In this document: positions 54,151-63,138 of the stretch, piece after piece
Numbering within the stretch: the stretch's first letter is position 1
Layout: each line of letters begins with the position of its first letter
Source: Planctomycetota bacterium
GTDB taxonomy: Bacteria > Planctomycetota > Planctomycetia > Pirellulales > UBA1268
Direction: 5' to 3'
DNA length: 64,000 bases
NCBI GenBank assembly: GCA_003669585.1
Contig: QWOQ01000008.1
Location: forward strand, 186,001-250,000
Notes under the pieces: model-generated
The model's database searches: none
What the model saw: the letters and a program-made list of their open reading frames with translations, nothing else
Told to the model about the DNA's origin: nothing
Position numbers and translations under genes: made by a program

Positions 54151-55524
54151 TTACACTCGATACTCGAACTTCGTCGTCTTGCCAGGCATCGGCGTAGGAT
54201 AGGTGCCGTCGGCTGCGGCCTTCAACGGAGCGCCGGAAGTGAGCGTAAGATTTTCGACTCCTTCGCTCAAGTCTTCAGAGTTGTTTAAGAACTCATCGAT
54301 CGTGATGATCCGACCAGTGTGCGCAGCTGCACGGCCCATCGCCGTTACCAGACTCGCCATCGCACCGCGCTCGACTTCGTTATGAGGCTTGTCACTGCGG
54401 ATCGATTCGATCAAATGATCCCATTCAAGCTGATAGGGATTTGGCTCGGGCTGCTCGGCCGCCCAGACGATACTCGCCTCGTCAAAATTTTGCCCCTTAT
54501 GAATCGCCGCCTTCGAGGGAGCATGGCCCTGATTTGAAATCACCACCGCGCCTTTGGTGCCATGGGCGAGACTCGCAAATCCCATCTCGGTGCCGGGCAT
54601 GACACGACCGTAGTAAAAGAGTTTTGCACCATCGGCAAATGTGTATTCAACCGAGTAATTATCGAAATTCTGATCGTCGATTTTTCCTTTATAGTGGCGT
54701 CCTCCGCTGGCCTGAACCTTGATTGGCCATGCATTTTTCATCCAGCAGCATTCGTCGATGTTGTGAATGTAGTAATCGCTAAAAATACCACCGCTGGCCC
54801 AGAGAAAATTATGAAACCGCTTGATCTGCCACATCAATTCGCTTTCACCCTGCGGGCCGGGGGCTAAATCGAGATTGTGAACCGGCGGATGCATGCGATA
54901 GCCACGGAGCGTAATGAGTTCTCCGGCTTCACCGTTTTGAATCCTGTCAAAAAGCTCCCGCCGACGATCGCAGTGTCGACACATCAGACCAACGCCGACC
55001 TTGAGATTTTTGGCTTCGGCTTTTTTCGCCAGTTCGAGCATTCGGCGAGTGCTCGGTCCATCGACTGAAATGGGCTTCTCCATAAAGACATGAAGGCCTT
55101 TTTCAATCGCATAGGAAAAGTGCACCCATCGAAACGCTGCGGGGGTCGCAAAAATCGCGATGTCTCCGGGTTGCAGACAATCCATCGCTTTCTTGTAGGC
55201 ATCAAACCCGATAAAAATTCGGTCTTCGGGAACCTCTACTTGCTCTTTGTATTGCGACTCGAGCGATCGCAATACGACTTTTGCTCGATCCATAAAAACG
55301 TCGGCCAGAGCAACGATCTTGATCGGCACCGTCTTCACCGACAGTGCGTTGGCGGCTGCCCCGCCGCCGCGTCCGCCACATCCGATAAGCACCACTCGTA
55401 AGGCTTCGTCAGAACCAGCATGCACATTCCGCAAACCACTTGCAGCCACCGCTGCTGCGGTCGTGAGGGTCGTGGTTTCCTTGAGCCAGTTGCGACGCGA
55501 CGGACGGGCAGAAGAATCGTTCAT
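54151..55524 (-). CDS. TAT-exported Gfo/Idh/MocA family oxidoreductase
   Basis: This is a 457-residue protein with a signal of twin-arginine type (RPSRRNWLKETTTLTTAAA), followed by the Rossmann motif VVLIGCGGRGGGAAANAL and the EKP motif FMEKPISVDGPSTRRML. The central FSDYYIHNIDECCWMKNAWP has a histidine-containing segment at the usual catalytic site. Planctomycetes contain many exported members, which need TAT export because the cofactor binds before transport. The substrate is unknown. The gene is convergent with the exopolysaccharide locus and probably not part of it. Confidence 0.9.
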   Translation of the reverse strand: MNDSSARPSRRNWLKETTTLTTAAAVAASGLRNVHAGSDEALRVVLIGCGGRGGGAAANALSVKTVPIKIVALADVFMDRAKVVLRSLESQYKEQVEVPEDRIFIGFDAYKKAMDCLQPGDIAIFATPAAFRWVHFSYAIEKGLHVFMEKPISVDGPSTRRMLELAKKAEAKNLKVGVGLMCRHCDRRRELFDRIQNGEAGELITLRGYRMHPPVHNLDLAPGPQGESELMWQIKRFHNFLWASGGIFSDYYIHNIDECCWMKNAWPIKVQASGGRHYKGKIDDQNFDNYSVEYTFADGAKLFYYGRVMPGTEMGFASLAHGTKGAVVISNQGHAPSKAAIHKGQNFDEASIVWAAEQPEPNPYQLEWDHLIESIRSDKPHNEVERGAMASLVTAMGRAAAHTGRIITIDEFLNNSEDLSEGVENLTLTSGAPLKAAADGTYPTPMPGKTTKFEYRV

Positions 55525-55739
55525 GCGTGAAACTCCATTACATTTTTTGAAAGATCGGTGCTACTCGCCATCAACGGCAGAAGATCGGCGAGAAATATTC
55601 TGTCACACAGATCTCTTTGGTTCAACAGTCTAACAACGATCTCTTTCAATCTCCACTCGCCGCCGCATTCGGCAGCAGTGGGCCGCATTGGGCTTCTATA
55701 ATCCTGAACAATTCCCTATTTCTCACTCGACACCAATAA

Positions 55740-55785
55740 AAAAGGTCGCACTCTCCAGAGGATCATGCGACCTTTTCTTTTTTTG
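55740..55785 (-). terminator. Terminator hairpin after the DUF1559 gene (both strands possible)
   Basis: The arms AAAAGGTCGCA (55740-55750) and TGCGACCTTTT (55766-55776) are exact reverse complements around a 15-base loop. On the minus strand the hairpin lies about 50 bases after the DUF1559 stop and is followed by TTTTTTATT. On the plus strand it is followed by CTTTTTTTT, so it could stop transcription from either side. Confidence 0.85.
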
Positions 55786-55823
55786 ATAAATCCGCTGATT
55801 GTGCCCGATGCCACAATCAGTCG

Positions 55824-56837
55824 TTAAGGAGCAACCACCGTCTGACCGTCACCTTTCATCGCCATATAGGAGAGCACGCCCGGATCAGTGGCACTGGCCA
55901 TGAAAGAGACTGCGCCATCAGCAAAGAGAATTCCGACTCCGCCACTGTGCGCCGATCGCAGCACTGCATTGTTTCCGGAATCCTGCTTGTTGCCGGCAGT
56001 GGTCCAATCGGACACGCCAGCAGCGATATTGTCGACAGCGTTGATCGGGTACCGCAGCGAAACACTATTCATGTGACGATCATTGACGCTCGCTGATCCC
56101 ATGACCCAGCCATAGGTGTAGCTCGGCCGATAATCGACATTTGTTTTATTATTTTGGAGCCAGTTTCCAACTTCGCTCACAATCATTGTGCTTGAAAGTC
56201 CATCGCTGACTTCCGCCATTTTCACCTGACTCCTGGCACCTAAAATTCCATTGACTGCCAGTGGCCCGTTGCCTCCGTTTGCCTGTTCACCCGCGGCAGT
56301 TCCCGTATTTACAGCACCAAAACCATTTACCGCTCCTGCGATGCCCACGTAGTCAGAAATCATGAATCCATCTCCACCGCTGGCTGTTTTCTGAGGCATT
56401 GGATTCGATGGACATCGAAAAATTTTGTACTGCGGACTGCCTGCTTCTGCTCCATAGAGGCTTCGTGGAGTGCCTACGCCTGTCGTGGCATGTGCGTCGT
56501 AATCGCCGAATGTCAGTTGCGAATACAAGTCTCCCATTTCCAGTGCTGGGCTTATATAGACCATCCAAGACAGACCCCAGTGATTGTTGGTCGCATTTCC
56601 AAACGGTGCCTGCATGTTGCCGCCTCCGGGTGGAAATCGTCCATCTTTTACATCACAAAAGTTTTGCAGTCCAAGCCCCAACTGTTTGAACTGATTGGCA
56701 CATGAGCTTCTTCTGGCAGCTTCACGGGCTGCCTGTACAGCCGGCAGCAAAAGTCCGACCAAGACGCCGATGATTGCAATCACCACCAAAAGTTCAACAA
56801 GTGTAAAACCTCGACGCACACGAGCAGGGAACGACAT
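55824..56837 (-). CDS. DUF1559 protein with type IV pilin-like N-terminus
   Basis: This 337-residue protein has the prepilin signature [20 protein letters not shown] and the fixed planctomycete sequence [20 protein letters not shown]. The family C-terminal part has [19 protein letters not shown]1559 proteins are present in very large numbers in planctomycete genomes; they are processed like pseudopilins and probably exposed at the surface, but function is unsettled. A terminator follows. No operon partner is visible. Confidence 0.95.
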   Translation of the reverse strand: MSFPARVRRGFTLVELLVVIAIIGVLVGLLLPAVQAAREAARRSSCANQFKQLGLGLQNFCDVKDGRFPPGGGNMQAPFGNATNNHWGLSWMVYISPALEMGDLYSQLTFGDYDAHATTGVGTPRSLYGAEAGSPQYKIFRCPSNPMPQKTASGGDGFMISDYVGIAGAVNGFGAVNTGTAAGEQANGGNGPLAVNGILGARSQVKMAEVSDGLSSTMIVSEVGNWLQNNKTNVDYRPSYTYGWVMGSASVNDRHMNSVSLRYPINAVDNIAAGVSDWTTAGNKQDSGNNAVLRSAHSGGVGILFADGAVSFMASATDPGVLSYMAMKGDGQTVVAP

Positions 56838-57039
56838 GGCAAGACTCCTTCAATATGACGGTAGAGAAAAACCGAAAAATCAAAATTACCAGCGGAGATG
56901 CATTACGATCACCCGCCCCCATTCAGAACAACTCCATATATACCGATTCATTTTTAGAGATACCATTGAATTCTGGGGGGATCAAGAAAAAAACATGCGA
57001 CCTCTTACAAACCTCTTCCAAAGAAGGGGTGCGGGCATG

Positions 57040-58551
57040 TCAGTCTTTCGAACGGATCAAAAGAAGACGAATATCTGCAACATTTGTGCCGGTCGGTCCA
57101 ATGCGAATTGCTCCACCAGTCGATACCAGAAGAGGCTCCGCATCGCACCGCAGAAGAGATTCTTGAGGAACAAGATTTTGCCGGGTGATTGCCGCAAAAA
57201 TATCGGCATCGGCAAAGCCGCCGGCAGTTGTCGTGGGGCCGTCTTCTCCATCGGTTCCTAGACTTGCCAAGAGCACGCCCTTTGGCCAAGCTCCATCCAA
57301 TAAGGACACTTGGGATTGTTCGAGTGTTCTTGCAGCGACCAGTGCAGCCAGCACCGTTTGCTGGTTTCGACCTCCCGAACCGTGATCGATCGGCACCTGA
57401 ACAGTTGCCTCTCCTCCTTCAATGATTGCGAGCGGAAGTGCCGTGGACTGACTGTCTTTGGATACAGCCTGCGACACAGTAGCAGCTTCTTGAAACAGTC
57501 TTTGCCCCACGGACTCTGCCGATTCACTGGCAGTGGGATCGGCCTGACGCACCAACACATCGTATCCGCAGGACTTGGCAGCGAGCGCCGCAGCATCCAC
57601 CGCAGAAGCATTACTGCCCAGCATTCGATGACTCACGCGACAGCCCGAAGAGGTCGTCCACTCACCAGATGAAACGGATGAAGCAAATGCGACACCAATT
57701 GAGCGAGCAGGCAAAGGTTGTGCGGATGCCTCTCTCGAAAGCAGACGCACGATTCCCGGAGCAATATTCATTGCAATCGCTCCGCGCGCAGTGAGCACGG
57801 CGAGCGATTCATTTGCACTTGAATCTGATTGTTCACCTGCCTGCATATCGACGCATGGGCCCGATCCGATCACTTCAAGGGAGTCGCCGATGACGTCTGA
57901 CAGCACAAGCACGACCATCCGGCCGGCACGACACGCTCGCGCAAGCCCGCCGGCTTTCACCCGACTGATCGAACGACGCACTTGGTTCAGTTCTTCGATG
58001 TTCGCTCCGGATTTCGAAAGAAACTCAGTCAAAACGATTTTCTCTTCAAGCGAAATCGTGTCTCGCGGGGCAACCATCATCGCCGAAGCACCGCCGCTGA
58101 GTACCACAAAAACAAGGTCGTTCACATTGAGCGATTTCACCAACTCCAGCATGTCAGATGTCGACTGCATTGCCTTGATTGTGGGCGAGTTCGATCCTTG
58201 CAAACGCACTTCCGCTTTCCTCACATGCGTGAGAATTTCAGGCATTCCTTCCGGCACATTCACAATGCCGATGGCATTGTGACGATCAAGCCTCTTTTTT
58301 CCGATCACCGATTCAAGGCCTTCGGCAATCGCTGCAGCCGCCTTGCCGCCGCCCACAATCACGATCCTGCCAACGCGATTGAGATACACCGGGGGCTCGA
58401 GCGATTTTTCGTCGTAGTAGACTTCGCTCGATACCAGATCAACCGAGAGCCGACGCTTCACGAGCGACTGCGGCCGCACCGCAGAGATCGCAGCAGTCCA
58501 GATCGTCTCGGCATCACGTCGCAGTTTCTTGTGCAGGTTTTGTAGGCTCAT
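57040..58551 (-). CDS. gckA: Glycerate 2-kinase (GckA/MOFRL family)
   Basis: This 503-residue protein has the DUF4147 N-terminal domain (RIVIVGGGKAAAAIAEGLES; VFVVLSGGASAMMVAPRD) and the C-terminal MOFRL domain (LLASLGTDGEDGPTTTAGGF). The family phosphorylates glycerate to 2-phosphoglycerate and feeds it to glycolysis. The length is slightly above the usual 420-450, mainly from inserts around 240-330. The start ATG overlaps the stop of the upstream unknown gene (58548-58551), so the two are co-translated. Confidence 0.92.
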   Translation of the reverse strand: MSLQNLHKKLRRDAETIWTAAISAVRPQSLVKRRLSVDLVSSEVYYDEKSLEPPVYLNRVGRIVIVGGGKAAAAIAEGLESVIGKKRLDRHNAIGIVNVPEGMPEILTHVRKAEVRLQGSNSPTIKAMQSTSDMLELVKSLNVNDLVFVVLSGGASAMMVAPRDTISLEEKIVLTEFLSKSGANIEELNQVRRSISRVKAGGLARACRAGRMVVLVLSDVIGDSLEVIGSGPCVDMQAGEQSDSSANESLAVLTARGAIAMNIAPGIVRLLSREASAQPLPARSIGVAFASSVSSGEWTTSSGCRVSHRMLGSNASAVDAAALAAKSCGYDVLVRQADPTASESAESVGQRLFQEAATVSQAVSKDSQSTALPLAIIEGGEATVQVPIDHGSGGRNQQTVLAALVAARTLEQSQVSLLDGAWPKGVLLASLGTDGEDGPTTTAGGFADADIFAAITRQNLVPQESLLRCDAEPLLVSTGGAIRIGPTGTNVADIRLLLIRSKD

Positions 58552-59519
58552 GGCATTGGCTGATTGGCCGAATTCTTGGGATCGAATCGCGCAAGATCGA
58601 TGCCGCCACGCGCCTCCTCTTCAAGCAGTTTGATACGGGCATCGATGCGGTCGATGCGGCGGGCAAGCGCCGCAGGTGATTCACTTGCGTGAGTTGCTGG
58701 AGAAGGGCGAGGAACGCTTGGATAGGCGAGTTGCCTTTGCAGTGCGGAAAAAAAGAACATCGGATCCTTGCCTCGATTCGCCCTTGCAATGCGTCCTTCT
58801 TTCTCACCAAAAAGAATCGTTCGATCCGGCATCGGCTCTTCGTTTCCTGCCAGAAGCGCAGCCCGACTTTCCAGTCGCCAGTATTCGCGACTTCGCACAA
58901 AAACAAGATCTGCTAAATCCACCAGCCCGACCTGACGCGACACGATGCGAATCCAGGTGCGCCATGCCTCGTCGAAAAGATCATCGTCTGCCACGGCATC
59001 GAGTCCATGTACATAGTCGAGTCGATTGCGAGAGAGCGTTTCAAAGCGGTAGAAAAAAAGTCCTTGCGGAGTTGCCCCAGCAGCGCGATACGTCGCCTCG
59101 TGCTCAAGCACTTTCAGAGCGATGCGCATGTCGAAACGTCCGCCTTCCTCTTCGGCGCGGGACATTACGAATGTTTGAAACGGGGAAAAATAATGGGCCA
59201 ACTGACTCATCGCCGTTGACATTGTTCCAACCAGCTTCAATTCCCCCACCAGATAGTCGATTGCCATAGGAAGTTTTGACGTCGCCAACACCTCCTGACC
59301 AATCGCCAAGAGCGCCTCCTGGGAAGAAATCCCGGCACTTATACGTTCCACAAAGACCCGAAACAGGTAGGCCTGTTCGATGTATTCCTCACGGTCGAGC
59401 ATAGGAGCGTACTTTTTCAGGCTTTTTCTAAATATCACAGGGACGCGGAAGTCGGTCTGCTTCGGGATCATCCTATAATCGTTCGAGCGATGAAGCTGCA
59501 TCACTTTTGGAAGCGGCAT
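58548..59519 (-). CDS. Conserved-looking helical protein of unknown function
   Basis: I do not recognise a family. The 323 residues are mainly helical and charged (FRKSLKKYAPMLDREEYIEQ, ERISAGISSQEALLAIGQEV), with no signal, membrane or catalytic motif. The C-terminus has a short coiled-coil-like stretch (LARRIDRIDARIKLLEEEAR). ATG 59471 (MIPKQTDFRVP) is a possible shorter start. The ATGA overlap with the glycerate kinase gene suggests joint expression. It is divergent from ribBA, with a shared upstream region of only about 60 bases if the longer start is right. Confidence 0.75.
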   Translation of the reverse strand: MPLPKVMQLHRSNDYRMIPKQTDFRVPVIFRKSLKKYAPMLDREEYIEQAYLFRVFVERISAGISSQEALLAIGQEVLATSKLPMAIDYLVGELKLVGTMSTAMSQLAHYFSPFQTFVMSRAEEEGGRFDMRIALKVLEHEATYRAAGATPQGLFFYRFETLSRNRLDYVHGLDAVADDDLFDEAWRTWIRIVSRQVGLVDLADLVFVRSREYWRLESRAALLAGNEEPMPDRTILFGEKEGRIARANRGKDPMFFFSALQRQLAYPSVPRPSPATHASESPAALARRIDRIDARIKLLEEEARGGIDLARFDPKNSANQPMP

Positions 59520-59580
59520 CGCATCGCAGGAATGAAAACACGCCGAGAAACTTCAACAGCATCTTACGGAAAGCTAGCCC

Positions 59581-60789
59581 ATGGCGCACTCCTTCTCAAC
59601 TATTGAAGCAGCCGTTGAGGCCATTCGCCTCGGCAGCATGGTGATTGTCGTCGACGATGAGGACCGAGAAAACGAAGGCGATTTTGTCTGCGCAGCCGAC
59701 AAGATTTCGCCCGAAATCGTCAACTTCATGATCCGTCACGGACGCGGACAACTCTGCATGCCGATTCTTCCCGAAACGGCCAAACGTCTCGAGCTTCCAA
59801 TGATGGTGGAAACAAATTCCGCTCCACTGGGAACCGCGTTCACTGTGCCTGTCGATCATCGCTCGGCCCGTACTGGGATTACTGCAGGAGAACGGAGCAC
59901 GACCATCCGCGCAATCGTCGATCCGACAAGTCGTGCGATCGATTTCGTGCGACCAGGCCATCTCTTTCCACTGGTGGCAAAGGAAGGGGGAGTGCTGCGT
60001 CGCGCCGGCCATACCGAAGCGGCAGTCGATCTTGCCAGACTCGCCGATCTTTCTCCTGCCGGCGTTCTGTGTGAAATTCTCAACGATTCCGGAAATCGTG
60101 CAACTCGTGATGATCTGTTTACGCTTGCATCGGAGCATCAACTTGAAATCATTTCAATCGAAGAGTTGATCCGTCATCGACGCACCCGCGAAAAGCTCGT
60201 CTATCGAATCGCTGAGGCAAACCTGCCGACTCAATGGGGATTTTTCCGTGTGATTGCCTACGGTGTCAAATTTGAGAGCCAGCAACCAATCGTGCTGGTC
60301 TGCGGGGATCTTGAAAAAACGAAGGCTCCACTCGTACGACTTCATTCGTCCTGTTTCACCGGCGACCTTCTCGATAGCCTGCGGTGTGACTGCGGCGATC
60401 AATTGCATATGGCACTCGACATGATCGGCCGCGAAGGCGCAGGCGTTGTTGTGTACCTTCCGCAGGAAGGTCGTGGTATCGGACTGATTGAAAAAATTCG
60501 CGCATATCAATTGCAAGATACGGGGCTCGACACCGTCGAAGCGAATCTGGCCTTAGGACACAAAGCCGACTCTCGCGATTACGGCGTTGGCATTCAATTG
60601 CTCAAGGATCTCGGCCTGCGACAGGTGAGACTGCTCACGAACAATCCAAAAAAGACTGATGCTTTCATCTACGGCGGATTTGATCTCGAAGTGGTGGATC
60701 AGGTGCCGATTTTGCCAACAGTACACGAGCACAACGAACGCTATCTCAATACGAAGCGCGAAAAACTCGGACATACTTTGCCCACATAA
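59581..60789 (+). CDS. ribBA: Bifunctional DHBP synthase / GTP cyclohydrolase II
   Basis: This 402-residue protein has both riboflavin entry enzymes. Residues 1-205 are 3,4-dihydroxy-2-butanone 4-phosphate synthase ([40 protein letters not shown]). Residues 206-402 are GTP cyclohydrolase II with zinc cysteines in [20 protein letters not shown] and the [13 protein letters not shown] segment. It makes the two precursors that join to the ribityl-lumazine. Length and motifs match typical RibBA. I see no FMN riboswitch in the short upstream region. Confidence 0.96.
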   Translation: MAHSFSTIEAAVEAIRLGSMVIVVDDEDRENEGDFVCAADKISPEIVNFMIRHGRGQLCMPILPETAKRLELPMMVETNSAPLGTAFTVPVDHRSARTGITAGERSTTIRAIVDPTSRAIDFVRPGHLFPLVAKEGGVLRRAGHTEAAVDLARLADLSPAGVLCEILNDSGNRATRDDLFTLASEHQLEIISIEELIRHRRTREKLVYRIAEANLPTQWGFFRVIAYGVKFESQQPIVLVCGDLEKTKAPLVRLHSSCFTGDLLDSLRCDCGDQLHMALDMIGREGAGVVVYLPQEGRGIGLIEKIRAYQLQDTGLDTVEANLALGHKADSRDYGVGIQLLKDLGLRQVRLLTNNPKKTDAFIYGGFDLEVVDQVPILPTVHEHNERYLNTKREKLGHTLPT

Positions 60790-60986
60790 TTGCAATGTTC
60801 AGTTTCATGACAGCGCCTCTGTCAGAAGACACCACCTCCACGCGTCGCAGGACAAACAATTGACCTGCGAGAGTCGCTCCTACTACGATCTCTTTGCGTG
60901 GCACTTTCTTGTCACATGAATTCATCGGGTCGCAGCACATTTCCAAACCGGTGCAATCGGCACAACCTTGAACTGGAGACTTTTGC
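60790..60986. other. Intergenic region between ribBA and the ABC transporter
   Basis: There is no gene in these 197 bases. A 7-bp inverted repeat, TCGCAGG (60845-60851) and CCTGCGA (60864-60870), lies about 55 bases after ribBA; it lacks a T-tract, so its role as a terminator is doubtful. The right part should hold the promoter of the transporter genes. Confidence 0.4.
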
Positions 60987-62963
60987 GTGACGCGATATAC
61001 CCACCCGAACAACGGTTCGACTTTTTGTTTCACCATGGCTTGGGGACTGATGTTGACCATGGCACTTGGTGGCTGTGGTCGAAAAGGAAACGAACTTCCC
61101 AAAGGCATTTCAGCGGTTTCAACGTCGCAAGAAGCCGACCAGAAGCCTCCGGTTGCTCCACCGTCAGAACGCATACTCGAATCCTTTGACGTTCCCCCCT
61201 TGGCAGAAATCGTCGCTCAAAATACCTGGATTGATCGGCCCGTTCGCGATTCGCTTGCGCTCTTGCGGGCCGAGCAGAAGGAAGAGGTTTTGCTGGCCAC
61301 TGTCCAAGAAGCACTCTTGCTCAAAAATGATTCCACTCCATCGAATGCGAAAATTCTCTCTGCTTTTGGACGCCTTCCCGAACTCGATCAGGCTGACTTG
61401 AATGCAAAAATCGATCGGCATACGGGCGCCGATCTCAACAGCACCAACCCGATTATGATCAGCTCCACCACGGAGTTTGATGTGCTGGGGTTGACTGGAT
61501 TTGGTCTGTTTTCATTCGATCGAATGCTCGAGCCATTTGCGTCGGGTGAATCGGTTCGCAGTTGGCAAACGAGCGCCGACGGCCTGCTCGACAAACTTGT
61601 GCTGAGAGACGATCTCGTCTGGAGTGATGGACAGCGAATCACTGCCCACGATATTGCATTTACATTTCAGGTGATCATGGACCCGCGAGTTCCTGTGCCG
61701 GCGGTACGCAGCGGTACCGATCAAATGCGATGGGTGCATGCGTATGACGACTTTACGATTGTCTACTTTCACAAAGAACCGCTGGCTACAAACGTCTGGA
61801 ACATCAATTTTCCAGTGCTTCCCAAACATCTCTACGAGAAGAGCTGGCAGGAAGACCCGACGCTCAAAGACAGTGAATATCATGTGAAGCTCGAGCAATC
61901 CCCAGTCTCGGGTGGCCCCTACCAGATTATGACTCGCCAACGGGGACAGGAAATTGTTCTTGCCCGACGGGATACCTGGAGCACGGTCGACGGGAAAAAC
62001 GTTCGCGAGAAACCCTTCTTTCGTGAAATTCGGTTTCGAATCATTGAAGACCCCAATACATCGCTGTTGGCACTGAAGTCAGGGGAAATTGACGAAATGA
62101 TTTTGAATCCCGAACAGTGGATGACTCAGACCACCGGAAACGATTTCTACCAACGCAATACGAAAGCCACGGCGCCTGAATGGGTGAGCTTTCACTTCGG
62201 TTGGAACATCGACACTCCCTATTTCAAGGACCGTCGGGTACGCCGTGCGATGAGTTATGCATTTGACCACGATACGATGCTTGAAAAACTTTGCTACGGT
62301 CTCTACGAACCCTGCACTGGGAATTTTCATGAGACTTCATGGATGGCACCGCGTAAAAAAACGCCCCCGTACCGGCAAGATCTGGACAAAGCCGAAACGC
62401 TTCTCGATGAGGCAGGCTGGATCGATCACGACAACGACGGGTTTCGCGACAAAGAACTCGATGGCAAGCTGGTGCCACTGGAATTCGACATGCTCACCAA
62501 TCAGCAGCCGCTGCGAATCGCGATCTGCACGCTGTTACAGGAAAATCTCTCGCAAGTCGGCGTGAGAGTGAACGTGCGACCAATGGAGTCAACCGTACTG
62601 CAACAGCTCACCTTGGAGAGAAAATTCGAGGCCTATTTTGGTGGGTGGGGATCAGGCACAGATCCCGACAGTTCCGAAAACATCTGGGCCACTGGAGCGG
62701 GCCGCAATTTTACGAGCTACTCAAATCCTGAAGTCGATAAGCTTTATGCGGAAGGTCGACGCGAGCCTGATAGATCCAAACGCGCCGAAACGTACGCCCG
62801 GATTGCAGAACTGCTCTGGGAGGATCAGCCCTACACATGGCTTTACTGGCGAAACAGCTTTTACGGATTTTCAAAAGACCTCCGAGGTTATGTCTACAGC
62901 CCTCGTGGTCCCTACAACTATTCGCCCGGTTTTGGGAGTCTTTGGATGCCCGCTCAGCCGTGA
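60987..62963 (+). CDS. Peptide ABC transporter substrate-binding lipoprotein
   Basis: This 658-residue protein has a lipoprotein signal with lipobox MALGGCG and the family 5 solute-binding (SBP_bac_5) fold: DKLVLRDDLVWSDGQRITAH, then DIAFTFQVIMDPRVPVPAVR, GSGTDPDSSENIWATG, and FKDRRVRRAMSYAFDHDTML. About 110 extra residues between the lipobox and the binding fold are a charged region not usual for DppA/OppA. The start is taken at GTG 60987, which keeps a positive N-terminus; ATG 61035 is possible. The permease gene follows 175 bases later. Confidence 0.9.
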   Translation: MTRYTHPNNGSTFCFTMAWGLMLTMALGGCGRKGNELPKGISAVSTSQEADQKPPVAPPSERILESFDVPPLAEIVAQNTWIDRPVRDSLALLRAEQKEEVLLATVQEALLLKNDSTPSNAKILSAFGRLPELDQADLNAKIDRHTGADLNSTNPIMISSTTEFDVLGLTGFGLFSFDRMLEPFASGESVRSWQTSADGLLDKLVLRDDLVWSDGQRITAHDIAFTFQVIMDPRVPVPAVRSGTDQMRWVHAYDDFTIVYFHKEPLATNVWNINFPVLPKHLYEKSWQEDPTLKDSEYHVKLEQSPVSGGPYQIMTRQRGQEIVLARRDTWSTVDGKNVREKPFFREIRFRIIEDPNTSLLALKSGEIDEMILNPEQWMTQTTGNDFYQRNTKATAPEWVSFHFGWNIDTPYFKDRRVRRAMSYAFDHDTMLEKLCYGLYEPCTGNFHETSWMAPRKKTPPYRQDLDKAETLLDEAGWIDHDNDGFRDKELDGKLVPLEFDMLTNQQPLRIAICTLLQENLSQVGVRVNVRPMESTVLQQLTLERKFEAYFGGWGSGTDPDSSENIWATGAGRNFTSYSNPEVDKLYAEGRREPDRSKRAETYARIAELLWEDQPYTWLYWRNSFYGFSKDLRGYVYSPRGPYNYSPGFGSLWMPAQP

Positions 62964-63138
62964 ATACTCTTTTCAACTCAATGTGCACGTCGTGAAATGA
63001 ATCATCGGCAAGGGAGTCATCTTTTTTCTCTGTCTGCTTTTGCCGTACCCGCAAGAGCGATGCGCAGGCTATTCTTCAGACTCGCTGAAAGAGTTTTGCA
63101 AGCGTCGACTCCTTTCTCCCTTTTGAAATGGTGTTGCT

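Noticed and set aside
59520..59580. FMN riboswitch in front of ribBA
   Set aside because: The gap is about 60 bases and shows no conserved RFN-type pattern.
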